DNA from: RI-106 sp964496875
Lineage (GTDB): Bacteria > Cyanobacteriota > Vampirovibrionia > Obscuribacterales > Obscuribacteraceae
Assembly: GCA_964496875.1 (NCBI GenBank)
Contig: CAZCBH010000003.1
Coordinates: 62,001-126,000, forward strand
Length of the DNA stretch: 64,000 nt
Direction of reading: 5' to 3'
Position numbers and translations under genes: made by a program. Position 1 is the first letter of the stretch. Each line of letters begins with the position of its first letter. Under the pieces are notes generated by a model. It was not told the DNA's origin, made no database searches, and worked only from the letters and a program-made list of their open reading frames with translations. Shown piece after piece: positions 18,230-26,212 of the stretch.

Positions 18230-19395
18230 AAGCCGCAAAAATATTTTTCGATAACCCATTACCAATCTGCATCGGTCTTGTCCTGACCATGGCGCTGGGG
18301 CCCGCAGCTGACGCCCAGAGCCGTCAGGAAGATCCCGAGAAGTACTTCCGGTCTCCCAATACTCTGCACGGAAAGACTGTTTTGATTCCGATAGGCTCTC
18401 ATATAGAAGGCCGAATGAACAAGACCATAAGCTCCAAAACCAGTAAACAGGGAGAGAAATTCAGCATCGAGATAACTTCGCCGGTACTGGCCAACGGTAC
18501 CGATGTGATAATTCCGATAGGCTCCAAAATAATCGGTGAGGTTGTAGAGGCGATTCCGGCGAGCAAGCAGAAACATCCCAGAGGCACTCCCAAGCCTTCG
18601 GGCAAACTGAGAACCTCACTAACCTTGATTCAGACACCGGATGGCATGTCCAGGCCGCTTGTAGCCTCCATCGCAGGAGAGTTCCTGGCCACAGGCTCCG
18701 GCAGGCTGCAACCCAACCAGGACCTGCAAAATCCCAGCCTCGGCTATGCAGGCTCCGGAGCCAGCTTTGCTGCTGTACACCCATCCATGAACAAGCGAAA
18801 TTATGGCAATCAGGGTCCCAAAGTGGTAACCAAACGGGACTACTGGCAAGATCCGGTTCTGGGAGTGGAGCGCTATGGTCGCTCCCAGCGAGGCACGCCG
18901 GTGATTCGCTCCATGATAAAAAAAGGAAGAGACATTTATATAATGTCCGGCTCACCTCTATCGATCAAAATCGACGCGCCCCTGCAAATAAGCGTCGCTC
19001 CATCAAAAGGAAGGATGTCGATAGACATAGGCACTTCTACACCACCGGCGGTGCAAAGCGGCGGCCGTCGCTTCCAACCGGCAGGAGGCACCCAGGCTTC
19101 GCCTGAAGCAGCCCAGAATCAAGAGAATCAAGAAAACAAAAAAGCCTTTACCCACGAAAAGATGCTTAAAGAGCCGGTCGATCCGGAAGCCCATCTGCCA
19201 AGATTTTTGCGCACCCCCAAGAACCTGCAGTTCCTCAAACCCTCCCCCTTTGCCGCCGGAGATCCTGCTCAAGGTGGTCAACAAAGCGATTCGGGTCAGC
19301 CAGCGCCCCATGGACAACCGGCTCAGGCAGAACCGGCTCCGGTTAATTTCAGCCCGAATGGACAGCCGAGCAAGAAAGGCGCTGACGACTTCTAG
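18226..19395 (+). CDS. Secreted protein with VirB10/TrbI-like beta segment
   Basis: 389 residues. Signal peptide about 12-30 (cleavage near ADAQ). Between residues 50 and 110 two similar strands occur, VLIPIGSHIEGRM and VIIPIGSKIIGEV, separated by a segment on polar Lys/Ser and ITSPVL. The IPxGSxIxG pattern resembles the beta-barrel domain of VirB10/TrbI proteins, which bridge the envelope in type IV secretion, but the rest does not obviously match and there is no N-terminal cytoplasmic tail. The C-terminal 130 residues are Pro/Gln/Ala-rich and probably disordered. It is last in the plus-strand envelope arm; ATGA overlap with the preceding small membrane protein. Confidence 0.55.
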   Translation: MKAAKIFFDNPLPICIGLVLTMALGPAADAQSRQEDPEKYFRSPNTLHGKTVLIPIGSHIEGRMNKTISSKTSKQGEKFSIEITSPVLANGTDVIIPIGSKIIGEVVEAIPASKQKHPRGTPKPSGKLRTSLTLIQTPDGMSRPLVASIAGEFLATGSGRLQPNQDLQNPSLGYAGSGASFAAVHPSMNKRNYGNQGPKVVTKRDYWQDPVLGVERYGRSQRGTPVIRSMIKKGRDIYIMSGSPLSIKIDAPLQISVAPSKGRMSIDIGTSTPPAVQSGGRRFQPAGGTQASPEAAQNQENQENKKAFTHEKMLKEPVDPEAHLPRFLRTPKNLQFLKPSPFAAGDPAQGGQQSDSGQPAPHGQPAQAEPAPVNFSPNGQPSKKGADDF

Positions 19396-19439
19396 CGGAT
19401 TTGCTATATTTTCATGGTTTCGTCCTGAAGGAAAGCCCG

Positions 19440-20141
19440 ATGAGCACCCCAGCCAATAACATGGGAAAAGAAACCGGAACCGACAAAGTAAGACCCCTGC
19501 CCGTCGTGCTTGCCATAACCGGAGCCAGTGGAGCCATCTATGGCTTGAGAACGCTGCAGTTTCTGGCCGGCAGCGGTCAGCCCTGTGAGCTACTGATATC
19601 GAAAGCAGCTTACAAAGTGATGCAAGTCGAACATGATCTCGACCTCATTGACGAGAAGGATCCCAAAGCCGCCATCCTCAACTATTTGAAGCTTCCAGCG
19701 GATGCACCGGTCAGGTTTCACGAACTCACCGACTACGCAGCCTCGGTTGCCAGCGGCTCTTACCGGACCCGGGGGATGGCCGTTGTCCCCTGCAGCCTCG
19801 GCACCCTCGGCGCTCTTGCCAACGGTCTGACTGCAAATTTGATCCAGCGAGCGGCAGCAGTCTGCCTGAAAGAGAAAAGACCTCTGGTGATAGTGGTTCG
19901 AGAGATGCCCTTCGGTCATATTCAGCTCAAGAATATGCTCGCCCTCTCCGAAGCGGGGGCGACCGTAGCCTGCGCCTCTCCCGGTTTCTATCATCGCCCC
20001 CGCACCATCCAGGATCAGATTGATTTCGTAGTCGGACGCATTCTCGATCAGCTCGGATTCGACAATGACCTCTTCAAGAGATGGAAAGAGGAGACCCCTC
20101 TATTGCAGGTGCAGGAAGATGAAATCCAACCAATCAAATAG
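19440..20141 (+). CDS. ubiX: Flavin prenyltransferase UbiX
   Basis: 233 residues from ATG 19440 (GAAGGAAA upstream; the frame opens at 19401 but without a ribosome site). It makes prenylated FMN, the cofactor of UbiD-type decarboxylases used in quinone synthesis. Family motifs are visible: ITGASGAIYG at the flavin-binding N-terminus, VPCSLGTLGALANG, a LKEKRPLVIVVREMP strand, and ASPGFYHRP near the C-terminus with the terminal LGFDNDLFKRW helix. The length is slightly above the usual 190-210 because of an N-terminal extension. It overlaps rimM by 23 bases. A respiratory quinone role fits the nuo operon nearby. No ubiD is in the window. Confidence 0.9.
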   Translation: MSTPANNMGKETGTDKVRPLPVVLAITGASGAIYGLRTLQFLAGSGQPCELLISKAAYKVMQVEHDLDLIDEKDPKAAILNYLKLPADAPVRFHELTDYAASVASGSYRTRGMAVVPCSLGTLGALANGLTANLIQRAAAVCLKEKRPLVIVVREMPFGHIQLKNMLALSEAGATVACASPGFYHRPRTIQDQIDFVVGRILDQLGFDNDLFKRWKEETPLLQVQEDEIQPIK

Positions 20142-20685
20142 CACCACCTCTGGTATCAACGACTCCGATCCGGAAGCCTTCAGTTTTACTGTCGGCAAGG
20201 TGGTCGGTTTTCGCGGACTGAAAGGCGAGATGAAAGTGCTGCCCTCCACAAACAGTCCGGATATTCTCATAGAGATTGAATCGGTCAGAGTAGGCAATCC
20301 CAACGACTCCGGCGCAGAAAGGAAAGTCGAATCGGCCATGATCAAAGGCCGAACTCTTTTCATCCGGTTGTCCGGCTATGAAGATAGAACCGCCGCCGAA
20401 GCGCTCAAAGATAAACTACTTTTCACCCAACCGGATCAGCTTCTCGAACTGGAAGAGAACCAGTGGTGGGTGGATGACTTAATCGGGCTCTCCGTCAGGG
20501 ATCAAGCAGGAAACGAACTCGGAAAGATTGTCGATATTTATGGCGCTGATGGAGAATTTCTGGAAGTGGAGTTGAAGGATACCGGCAAGAAGAGACTGGT
20601 GCCCTTCGTAAAAGAGATGATACCCGTAGTAGAACCGGACGAAGGCTATCTGGTGATTACACCGCCCCCCGGATTACTGGACTGA
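20119..20685 (+). CDS. rimM: Ribosome maturation factor RimM
   Basis: 188 residues from ATG 20119, which has GCAGGAAG directly upstream; the longer frame to 20065 lacks a ribosome site. RimM binds S19 and helps maturation of the 30S head. The N-terminal domain has the family signature VGKVVGFRGLKGEMKV; the C-terminal PRC-barrel domain has WWVDDLIGLSV and the ending LVPFVKEMIPVVEPDEGYLVITPPPGLL. It overlaps the 3' end of ubiX. The usual partners rpsP, trmD and rplS are absent, so the gene has moved from its typical operon. Confidence 0.92.
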   Translation: MKSNQSNSTTSGINDSDPEAFSFTVGKVVGFRGLKGEMKVLPSTNSPDILIEIESVRVGNPNDSGAERKVESAMIKGRTLFIRLSGYEDRTAAEALKDKLLFTQPDQLLELEENQWWVDDLIGLSVRDQAGNELGKIVDIYGADGEFLEVELKDTGKKRLVPFVKEMIPVVEPDEGYLVITPPPGLLD

Positions 20686-20763
20686 TTCTTATCTTAAGTT
20701 CTGATTAGACAGGCGGGTAACCACTTGATTACCGCGCAAATATACTCTACTTTTATAAAGGAA

Positions 20764-20830
20764 ATTCTAATAGAATATACACACAAAATAACAGAGAAGC
20801 ATTCGGGATATCCCAGAAGTCTTGCTTCTC
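20764..20830. promoter_or_regulatory. Inverted repeats between rimM and the GT20 gene
   Basis: A perfect 13-base palindrome ATTCTAATAGAAT lies at 20764-20776. A larger hairpin follows with arms GAGAAGCA (20794-20801) and TGCTTCTC (20823-20830) enclosing the inner palindrome GGGATATCCC. Neither is followed by a T-run, so they do not look like a classic intrinsic terminator. They may be operator or leader structures for the GT20 gene. Confidence 0.35.
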
Positions 20831-21032
20831 CGGCGTTCGCATAGTCTTTAAGAAGAAGAAGAAGAAGAAGAAGAAGANNNNNNNNNNNNNNNNNNNNNNN
20901 NNNNNNNNNNNNNNNNNNNNNNNNNNNNNNNNNNNNNNNNNNNNNNNNNNNNNNNNNNNNNNNNNNNNNNNNNNNNNTGCTTCTCCGGCGTTCGCATAGT
21001 CTTTAAGAAGAAGAAGAAGAAGAAGAAGAAGA
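20823..21032. other. Scaffold gap (100 N at 20878-20977) with exact 55-nt duplicated flanks
   Basis: The 55 bases before the N run (20823-20877) are identical to the 55 bases after it (20978-21032). Both start TGCTTCTCC and end in the AGA repeat. This is what is expected when two contigs sharing a 55-base overlap are scaffolded with a nominal 100-N spacer instead of being merged. The second gap in this window shows the same 55-base signature. True distance is probably 155 bases shorter than shown. Confidence 0.9.
20851..20877 (+). repeat. Trinucleotide microsatellite (AGA)9 in the GT20 leader
   Basis: Nine AGA units run from 20851 to 20877, and the same tract appears again at 21006-21032 because of the duplicated gap flank. 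The copy at 21006-21032 ends 54 bases before the GT20 start codon. Purine-rich repeats of this kind can vary by slippage and may act as an extended ribosome-standby site. Copy number is uncertain because the assembly broke exactly here. Confidence 0.8.
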
Positions 21033-21086
21033 CGGCAAAAGGCGAATTTTTATAACCGAGTCGACCGATCACGAAGTACAACCGAT

Positions 21087-22544
21087 ATGATGCAAACTAC
21101 CGTACCACAACTCTACCTCGACCCCCTGGCAGCCAGCAAATCCAGAGAAGACCTGGAGATGCATCTTCCGACACTGAAGGTGCTCTCATACAATGGCTCC
21201 GGGAAGAATAGCGGGGTGCCCTCCAGTCTCGAGCCTCTGGCCAGAAGAATCGGTACACGCATCCACTGGTTGTCGGTCAATCAAGAAGATAACGAAATCG
21301 CCCAGGATAATACCACCGGCGATATCACTGCAAAATCTCAACGTAAAAACGACTGCTTCGAATTTCACACGGCTCGGATACCCGACCATATCGTAATTCG
21401 CCACAAGAAATTTTGCGACAAATATCTCTGGCCTCTCTTCCATGGCATGCCAGAGCTTGCCAAATTCGAGGCGACTGAATGGCAGGCTTATAAACAGTTC
21501 TGCTCCCAGATAGCGGCCGAGAGCCAGACCATCGCCGGCGAGAGCTTTCCTACATTGCTCTGGTTGCACGACTACCAGCTCGCTCTGAGCGCGCCCCTTG
21601 TCGCATCGGACCGCGGCACTCTGGTCTGCCAATTCTGGCATGTGCCCTGGCCTAAATCAGAAACCATCGCCTCATCGCCGGTCACCCGGGAAATTATCGA
21701 AGGTCTGCTTGCCAACAGATTGCTCGGCTTCCATACCGCTGAATACGCACACAACTTCATGGATACCGCCGAGATCCTATTCCCGAATATCCAGGTGGAT
21801 AAGATGAATATGCGAGTCCGCATGGCCGGTCGAACCACCCAGATCACGGTGATGCCCCTGGGCATAGATGTGGATCGATGGAAGGACATAGCCAGTATAG
21901 TCCGACCGATGGCCGAAGCCCTGGCAGTCAAGCATCGCCTCGCCAGCCAGATAGTGCTTGGCATCGACAGGCTCGACTATTCCAAAGGTGTGCTCGAAAA
22001 ATTGCACGGTATAGAGTACTTCCTCACTGTCGCTCCGGAAATGCATCGGCGATTTCACTATGTCCAGATAGCCCAGCCCCCGCAATCCGACGAAGAGGTC
22101 TACTCGCGGTATGCCGAGCAAGCCCTGAACAAGATAAAAGAGATCAACGAACGCTTCTCGACAGACGGCTGGACACCAATTCTGCATCTCGATTCGAAGT
22201 TATCGATAGAAGAGCTTGCCGCCTGGTATCAGGCTGCCGATATTCTCACCGTCAATTCAATACGAGATGGGCTCAATTTAATAGCCAAAGAATTCGTCGC
22301 CTGCAGACAGGACGAACAGGGAGTATTGATTGTCAGCAAGAACGCAGGCTGTGCCGCCGAGCTAAGCCAGGGTGCCCTGGTGGTCGATCCTCGCTCACCG
22401 TCAGACATCTCTAATGCCCTGAACAAGGCAATCACCATGGCCGTCGAAGAGAAGCGCCGCCGGATGACATCGATGCGCCATGTCATCGGCTGGAATCAAC
22501 TCCACGACTGGGCTCTCGGCTTTCTCAAGCAAGCGCTCAAATAG
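21087..22544 (+). CDS. otsA: GT20 glycosyltransferase, trehalose-6-phosphate synthase-like
   Basis: 485 residues. GT20 enzymes join UDP- or GDP-glucose to glucose-6-phosphate (OtsA) or to glycerol-3-phosphate (GgpS). Visible motifs: WLHDYQLAL (about 159), FWHVPWP (183), LLGFHTAEY (212), VMPLGIDVDRW (255), GIDRLDYSKGV (292) and RDGLNLIAKEFVA near 395, then NAGCAAEL. The N-terminal loop that normally carries SNR and GG, which contact the sugar phosphate and nucleotide, is divergent (LSYNGSGKNSGVPSSLEP). That makes the acceptor uncertain: OtsA, GgpS or a related compatible-solute enzyme. No trehalose-phosphatase gene is adjacent. Convergent with nuoK. Confidence 0.8.
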   Translation: MMQTTVPQLYLDPLAASKSREDLEMHLPTLKVLSYNGSGKNSGVPSSLEPLARRIGTRIHWLSVNQEDNEIAQDNTTGDITAKSQRKNDCFEFHTARIPDHIVIRHKKFCDKYLWPLFHGMPELAKFEATEWQAYKQFCSQIAAESQTIAGESFPTLLWLHDYQLALSAPLVASDRGTLVCQFWHVPWPKSETIASSPVTREIIEGLLANRLLGFHTAEYAHNFMDTAEILFPNIQVDKMNMRVRMAGRTTQITVMPLGIDVDRWKDIASIVRPMAEALAVKHRLASQIVLGIDRLDYSKGVLEKLHGIEYFLTVAPEMHRRFHYVQIAQPPQSDEEVYSRYAEQALNKIKEINERFSTDGWTPILHLDSKLSIEELAAWYQAADILTVNSIRDGLNLIAKEFVACRQDEQGVLIVSKNAGCAAELSQGALVVDPRSPSDISNALNKAITMAVEEKRRRMTSMRHVIGWNQLHDWALGFLKQALK

Positions 22545-22569
22545 AATCTATCTAAAGTTCGCTATACGC

Positions 22570-23154
22570 CTACCAGCGCAGCAGATTGAAACGGTCCATA
22601 TCGACCGTGGCAAGATTTCGATAGATCGAAAGAACGATAGCAAGACCTACTGCCGCTTCCGCTGCAGCCACCGTGAGAATGAATATGGCGAATAGATGAC
22701 CTTTGACTCCGGCCGGATCGATATACCGGGCGAAAGTGATCAAATTGATGTTGACAGCGTTCAGCATGAGTTCTATCGACATAAGAACACGAACGGCGTT
22801 TCTGGATTTGACCATACCGTACATGCCGATGGCGAAAAGTAATGCACTCAAAGTAAGATAACGGGTCATCGGATCATGGCCGATGGTGAATATCAAAAAG
22901 CCGCCCAGACAGGCGATAACTTTGACCGCTTCAGAATACGCCGCGAAGAAGTATCTGAAAGCGATACCGGCCACGGTGATGCCTGCAAACAGCCATATGT
23001 CGAGATCGATACTCATCATCTGGCGGGCACCGCCCGGAGAAGTTGTTTTAGCGAAGACAATCGCGACACCGGCAGCGACGATTACCGCATAGATAAAGGT
23101 GGCTATGAAGCGGGTGAAATCCGACCGCGTCTCTACGGAACTAGTTGCTTCCAC
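22570..23154 (-). CDS. nuoK: NADH-quinone oxidoreductase subunit K with N-terminal membrane extension
   Basis: The last 99 residues (from MTRYLTL, codon at 22869) are a normal-length NuoK: three helices with the conserved Glu in MSIELMLNAVN and a second in AAAEAAVGLAI, used in proton translocation. They are preceded in the same frame by about 95 residues with three more hydrophobic segments that ordinary NuoK lacks. There is no stop between the parts and no ribosome site in front of the internal ATG, whereas GAGGG lies 8 bases before GTG 23154. I therefore annotate a fusion; TTG 23160 is an alternative. The start overlaps nuoJ by 14 bases. Last gene of the operon here. Confidence 0.8.
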   Translation of the reverse strand: MEATSSVETRSDFTRFIATFIYAVIVAAGVAIVFAKTTSPGGARQMMSIDLDIWLFAGITVAGIAFRYFFAAYSEAVKVIACLGGFLIFTIGHDPMTRYLTLSALLFAIGMYGMVKSRNAVRVLMSIELMLNAVNINLITFARYIDPAGVKGHLFAIFILTVAAAEAAVGLAIVLSIYRNLATVDMDRFNLLRW

Positions 23155-23764
23155 TTTCAATTCCCTCTCTGGGTGTATCTGTGTCTTCTACTTTCTCTGC
23201 CTTCGCCAGCATAATTGCGCCGATAAGAGCGGCAAGCAATAGTACCGAAGCGAATTCAAATGGCAGCGAATAGTCGGTGGTAAGAGCCCTTCCAATCACT
23301 GCGATATTGTCCTCACCGATTGTTTGGGTCGATAGCTCCCAGTGCTCTGAACGAATCGCCATGTACACGGTCACAAAAGCTATCCAAGCGACCAGACCCG
23401 GGAAACCGTTGCGAATACAATCGAGAAACTTCAAAAGAGCCGGCTCGGTAGAGGCGATTGCTTCTTCCTCCGCCTCTTCATTCTGAAGGCGAGGGTTGGT
23501 GAGCATTAGCGCGATTACAACAACAAGGGTGATCCCCACCGCATAAATCATTACCTGGGCTAGAGCGATGAATTGAGCCTGGAGCAAGAAGAAGAGTCCG
23601 GAGATTCCTCCAAAGACTCCAATTAGAAGAAAGCCGGCGCGAATGACATTCTTATCGCTGATTACCCCTATCGATAGGGTTATAGCCAGAGCGGCAATAA
23701 AATAGAATGCCAGAGCTTCAGCCACTCCCGTCGATACCAGTTCCTGAACGTTGACAAATTCCAT
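23141..23764 (-). CDS. nuoJ: NADH-quinone oxidoreductase subunit J
   Basis: 207 residues, five hydrophobic segments, about the usual size. Membrane-arm subunit of complex I. The family segment VMIYAVGITLVVVIALMLTNPR is clear near residue 71-92, after the LLxAQFIALAQ helix. A charged loop with EEAEEEA follows. Starts 4 bases after the restored nuoI stop and overlaps nuoK by 14 bases, consistent with tight operon translation. Equivalent to NdhG in cyanobacteria. Confidence 0.92.
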   Translation of the reverse strand: MEFVNVQELVSTGVAEALAFYFIAALAITLSIGVISDKNVIRAGFLLIGVFGGISGLFFLLQAQFIALAQVMIYAVGITLVVVIALMLTNPRLQNEEAEEEAIASTEPALLKFLDCIRNGFPGLVAWIAFVTVYMAIRSEHWELSTQTIGEDNIAVIGRALTTDYSLPFEFASVLLLAALIGAIMLAKAEKVEDTDTPREGIESGSN

Positions 23765-23768
23765 AACC

Positions 23769-24748
23769 TTACTCCGGATCCTTTTTGTCGGACTTTGCTT
23801 CTTCTACATCTTGCTTGGCGTTTTTTTCTGGAGCCTCCGCCGTATCTTCGGTCTTAGCTTCTTTTACATCTTTCTTGGCGGCTTCGGCATCAGCTTTNNN
23901 NNNNNNNNNNNNNNNNNNNNNNNNNNNNNNNNNNNNNNNNNNNNNNNNNNNNNNNNNNNNNNNNNNNNNNNNNNNNNNNNNNNNNNNNNNNNNNNNNTAT
24001 CTTCGGTCTTAGCTTCTTTTACATCTTTCTTGGCGGCTTCGGCATCAGCTTTTGGCTCCGCCGCTTTCTCTTCGGATTTAGCGTCGGCTTTTGGCTCGGC
24101 TTTGGCGTCGCCGTCATCGGCTTTGGCAACAGCTGCTTTGGCGGCGGCGGCCTTAGCGGCAGCGGCCTTAGCGGCGGCAGCCTTGGCGGCGGCGTCTCCT
24201 GCCGCGGCAGGCTTGGCAGCGCCTCCGGCAGCTCCCGCTGCTGCCGGTTTGGGAGCGGCTTTCGGTTTCGGTCGGGGAAGCTCTTTCTTGTCGAAATAGT
24301 AGGTCGACTCATCCTGGGTCAGGGTCAGCCGTTTGATGTCGTAGATAAGAGATTCTCTGGAATAATCTGCCATCTCGAAATCATTGGTATTGATTATGCA
24401 AGTGGTGGGACAGACTTCGGTGCAAAGACCGCAGAACATGCAGAGTCCGTGGTCGATTTTAAAATCGATCAACTCCAGCTTGTTGGTCTCGGGGCTTTTA
24501 TGGGCGGTGATCTCGATACATTTGTCGGGACAGACCCGCTCGCACTGCCTGCAGGAGATGCAGAGGTGATCGCCGGTATCCGGGTTGACCGCCAGAGCCA
24601 GTCTGCCGCGAAAATGAGCAGCCAGATCTTGAATCTTGTCAGGGTATTCTTGGGTCGTCGGCTCCCGGAAAGAATGAATGAATACGGTCTTGAGACCTTC
24701 ACCAACTCTCTTGAAACTTTCTACAGCTCTATCTAACAAGTTAGCCAT
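23769..24748 (-). CDS. nuoI: NADH-quinone oxidoreductase subunit I, interrupted by a false scaffold gap
   Basis: The two 4Fe-4S ferredoxin motifs are intact: CISCRQCERVCP (about 63-74) and CMFCGLCTEVCP (103-114); these hold clusters N6a and N6b that pass electrons towards NuoB. ATG 24748 (MANLLDRAVESFK) overlaps nuoH by 8 bases. The C-terminus runs into the 100-N gap. Removing 23898-24052 (the Ns plus the duplicated 55 bases) restores one open frame of 274 residues ending KKDPE and a TAA at 23771-23769, 4 bases before nuoJ. Residues about 158-274 form an unusual Ala/Lys/Glu tail with AAAAKAAAAK repeats, well beyond the usual 160-200 residue length. Confidence 0.88.
23843..24052. other. Scaffold gap (100 N at 23898-23997) with exact 55-nt duplicated flanks, inside nuoI
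   Basis: Bases 23843-23897 are identical to 23998-24052. As at the first gap, the duplicated length is exactly 55. Collapsing the duplicate removes 155 bases and rejoins the nuoI frame without a stop, which is independent evidence that no sequence is missing. The low-complexity Ala/Lys coding tail probably caused the break. Confidence 0.93.
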
Positions 24749-26150
24749 GGCAAACCACCCAGGTTCTAGCGAATACAACTACCACAAAGAGGATCAGAGC
24801 AAGCGGTATAAGTCGCTTCCAGCCGAAATCCATCAATTGATCGATTCTGAATCGAGGCAGGGTACCCCGGACGAGAATCGCGAAAAATACGATCGAGTAG
24901 ACTTTTATAATCACCCAGATGGCTGCCCAGAAGGTAGCCGGATCGATAAACATCAAGTCTTTGATCAAAGGTGAAAGCAGAGAACCCAGCGCGTTGGAAA
25001 TCGGCTCCAGCGGCAAGCGATCCAATATCCACTTAGGAATGGGGTTGTCACCGCCACCCAGAAACATTACCGTGGCAATGCTGGATACTACAAAGAGGTT
25101 GGTAAATTCAGCCAGGAAGAAGATGGCGAATTTGATACCACTGTACTCGGTGTTATAACCGCTCACCAGTTCCGATTCCGCCTCGGGAAGGTCGAAAGGA
25201 ATCCGGTTGATCTCGGCGCAGGCGCCGGTTAGATAAAGCCCGAACAGGAGAACCGTGCAGATCACCAGAACGAAAGCCATGATGCTGGACAACCAGGGTA
25301 CCGGGTAGAACTGACCGAACATGGCACTGGTGTCGAAGCTGGTATCGACCAGATTGAGCCAGTAGGGAGCCAGTTTGTCGTATCCGGAGAGGGCTCCTCC
25401 ACCCAAGATATTCCAGTTGAGAATGCCGCCCTTTTGTTGCTCCACAATCTCGACGACATCGAGGGTTCCGGCAAGCAGACACATAGTCACCAGGGAAAGT
25501 ACCAGGGGAATTTCATAGCTGATCGCCTGGGCGGCACTTCTCAGTCCTCCGACCAGGGAGTATTTATTGTTGCTGGCCCAGCCCGCCATTACCAGAGCAA
25601 CTACAGGAATAGAAGCCGCGGCAAGGATGTAGAAAATTCCGGTGGGTAAGTTGGCGATTTTGAAGAGATCGTGATTGTTGGTGACAGCCGCCAATAAAGG
25701 TAACGCGCCAAAAATAGAAGGGGCGAAGAATATTATCGGAGCCAGAGTAAACATGAAGGCATCGGCACCACGGGGGGTGATGTCTTCTTTAAATAGAAGC
25801 TTGACGGCATCGGCCGCTGTTTGAGCAAGCCCGTCGAAACCGTGACGGTTGGGACCCATCCGCACAGTGAAGAGGGCAAGCGAGCGTCTCTCGAACAGAA
25901 CCATGAACATCGCGTTGATGGGAATGAACACGAGAAGCGAAAGGATTGGTGTCAGGGATCTTAGTAAGTCTGCTATGAAAACGGCAGTGGTGCTGGGATT
26001 GTCCACCTGAAGCAAGAAGGGCATCTTGCCGGTTATTAGAGAAGGGATAAAAACTCCCACTCCCCAGCAGGCTACCCAGACGGCGCCGAAGGTAACCGAC
26101 AACCAGAAGATTGCCAGTCTCGACAATTTGTATATCTCTGCTGCGTTCAT
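24741..26150 (-). CDS. nuoH: NADH-quinone oxidoreductase subunit H
   Basis: 469 residues, longer than the common 320-370. It lies at the quinone entrance between the two arms of complex I. Conserved segments: RMGPNRHGFDGLAQTAADAVKLLFKED (start near residue 96) and EINRIPFDLPEAESELVSGYNTEYSG (near 313), the latter rich in the acidic residues of the E-channel. Extra length comes from an N-terminal helix region before the first motif and a loop near residues 370-400 (LPLEPISNALGSLL). ATG start 8 bases into overlap with nuoI at its 3' end. Confidence 0.94.
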   Translation of the reverse strand: MNAAEIYKLSRLAIFWLSVTFGAVWVACWGVGVFIPSLITGKMPFLLQVDNPSTTAVFIADLLRSLTPILSLLVFIPINAMFMVLFERRSLALFTVRMGPNRHGFDGLAQTAADAVKLLFKEDITPRGADAFMFTLAPIIFFAPSIFGALPLLAAVTNNHDLFKIANLPTGIFYILAAASIPVVALVMAGWASNNKYSLVGGLRSAAQAISYEIPLVLSLVTMCLLAGTLDVVEIVEQQKGGILNWNILGGGALSGYDKLAPYWLNLVDTSFDTSAMFGQFYPVPWLSSIMAFVLVICTVLLFGLYLTGACAEINRIPFDLPEAESELVSGYNTEYSGIKFAIFFLAEFTNLFVVSSIATVMFLGGGDNPIPKWILDRLPLEPISNALGSLLSPLIKDLMFIDPATFWAAIWVIIKVYSIVFFAILVRGTLPRFRIDQLMDFGWKRLIPLALILFVVVVFARTWVVCHG

Positions 26151-26212
26151 ATCCGCTTACTCACTACCCTCTATGTGCACCAACTTCAACGATAACCTTT
26201 AGCGATCTGCAT

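Noticed and set aside
480..19395. Complete type IV secretion system
   Set aside because: Only VirB6- and VirB10-like resemblance is visible; no ATPase, VirB8 or VirB9 homologue recognised, so I do not name it as such.
20711..20735. GGTAA/TTACC hairpin after rimM as a terminator
   Set aside because: The stem is short with a bulge and there is no T-run after it.
23898..23997. nuoI as a truncated or disrupted gene
   Set aside because: Removing the duplicated 55 bases and Ns restores the frame to a natural stop next to nuoJ, so the break is an assembly artefact.
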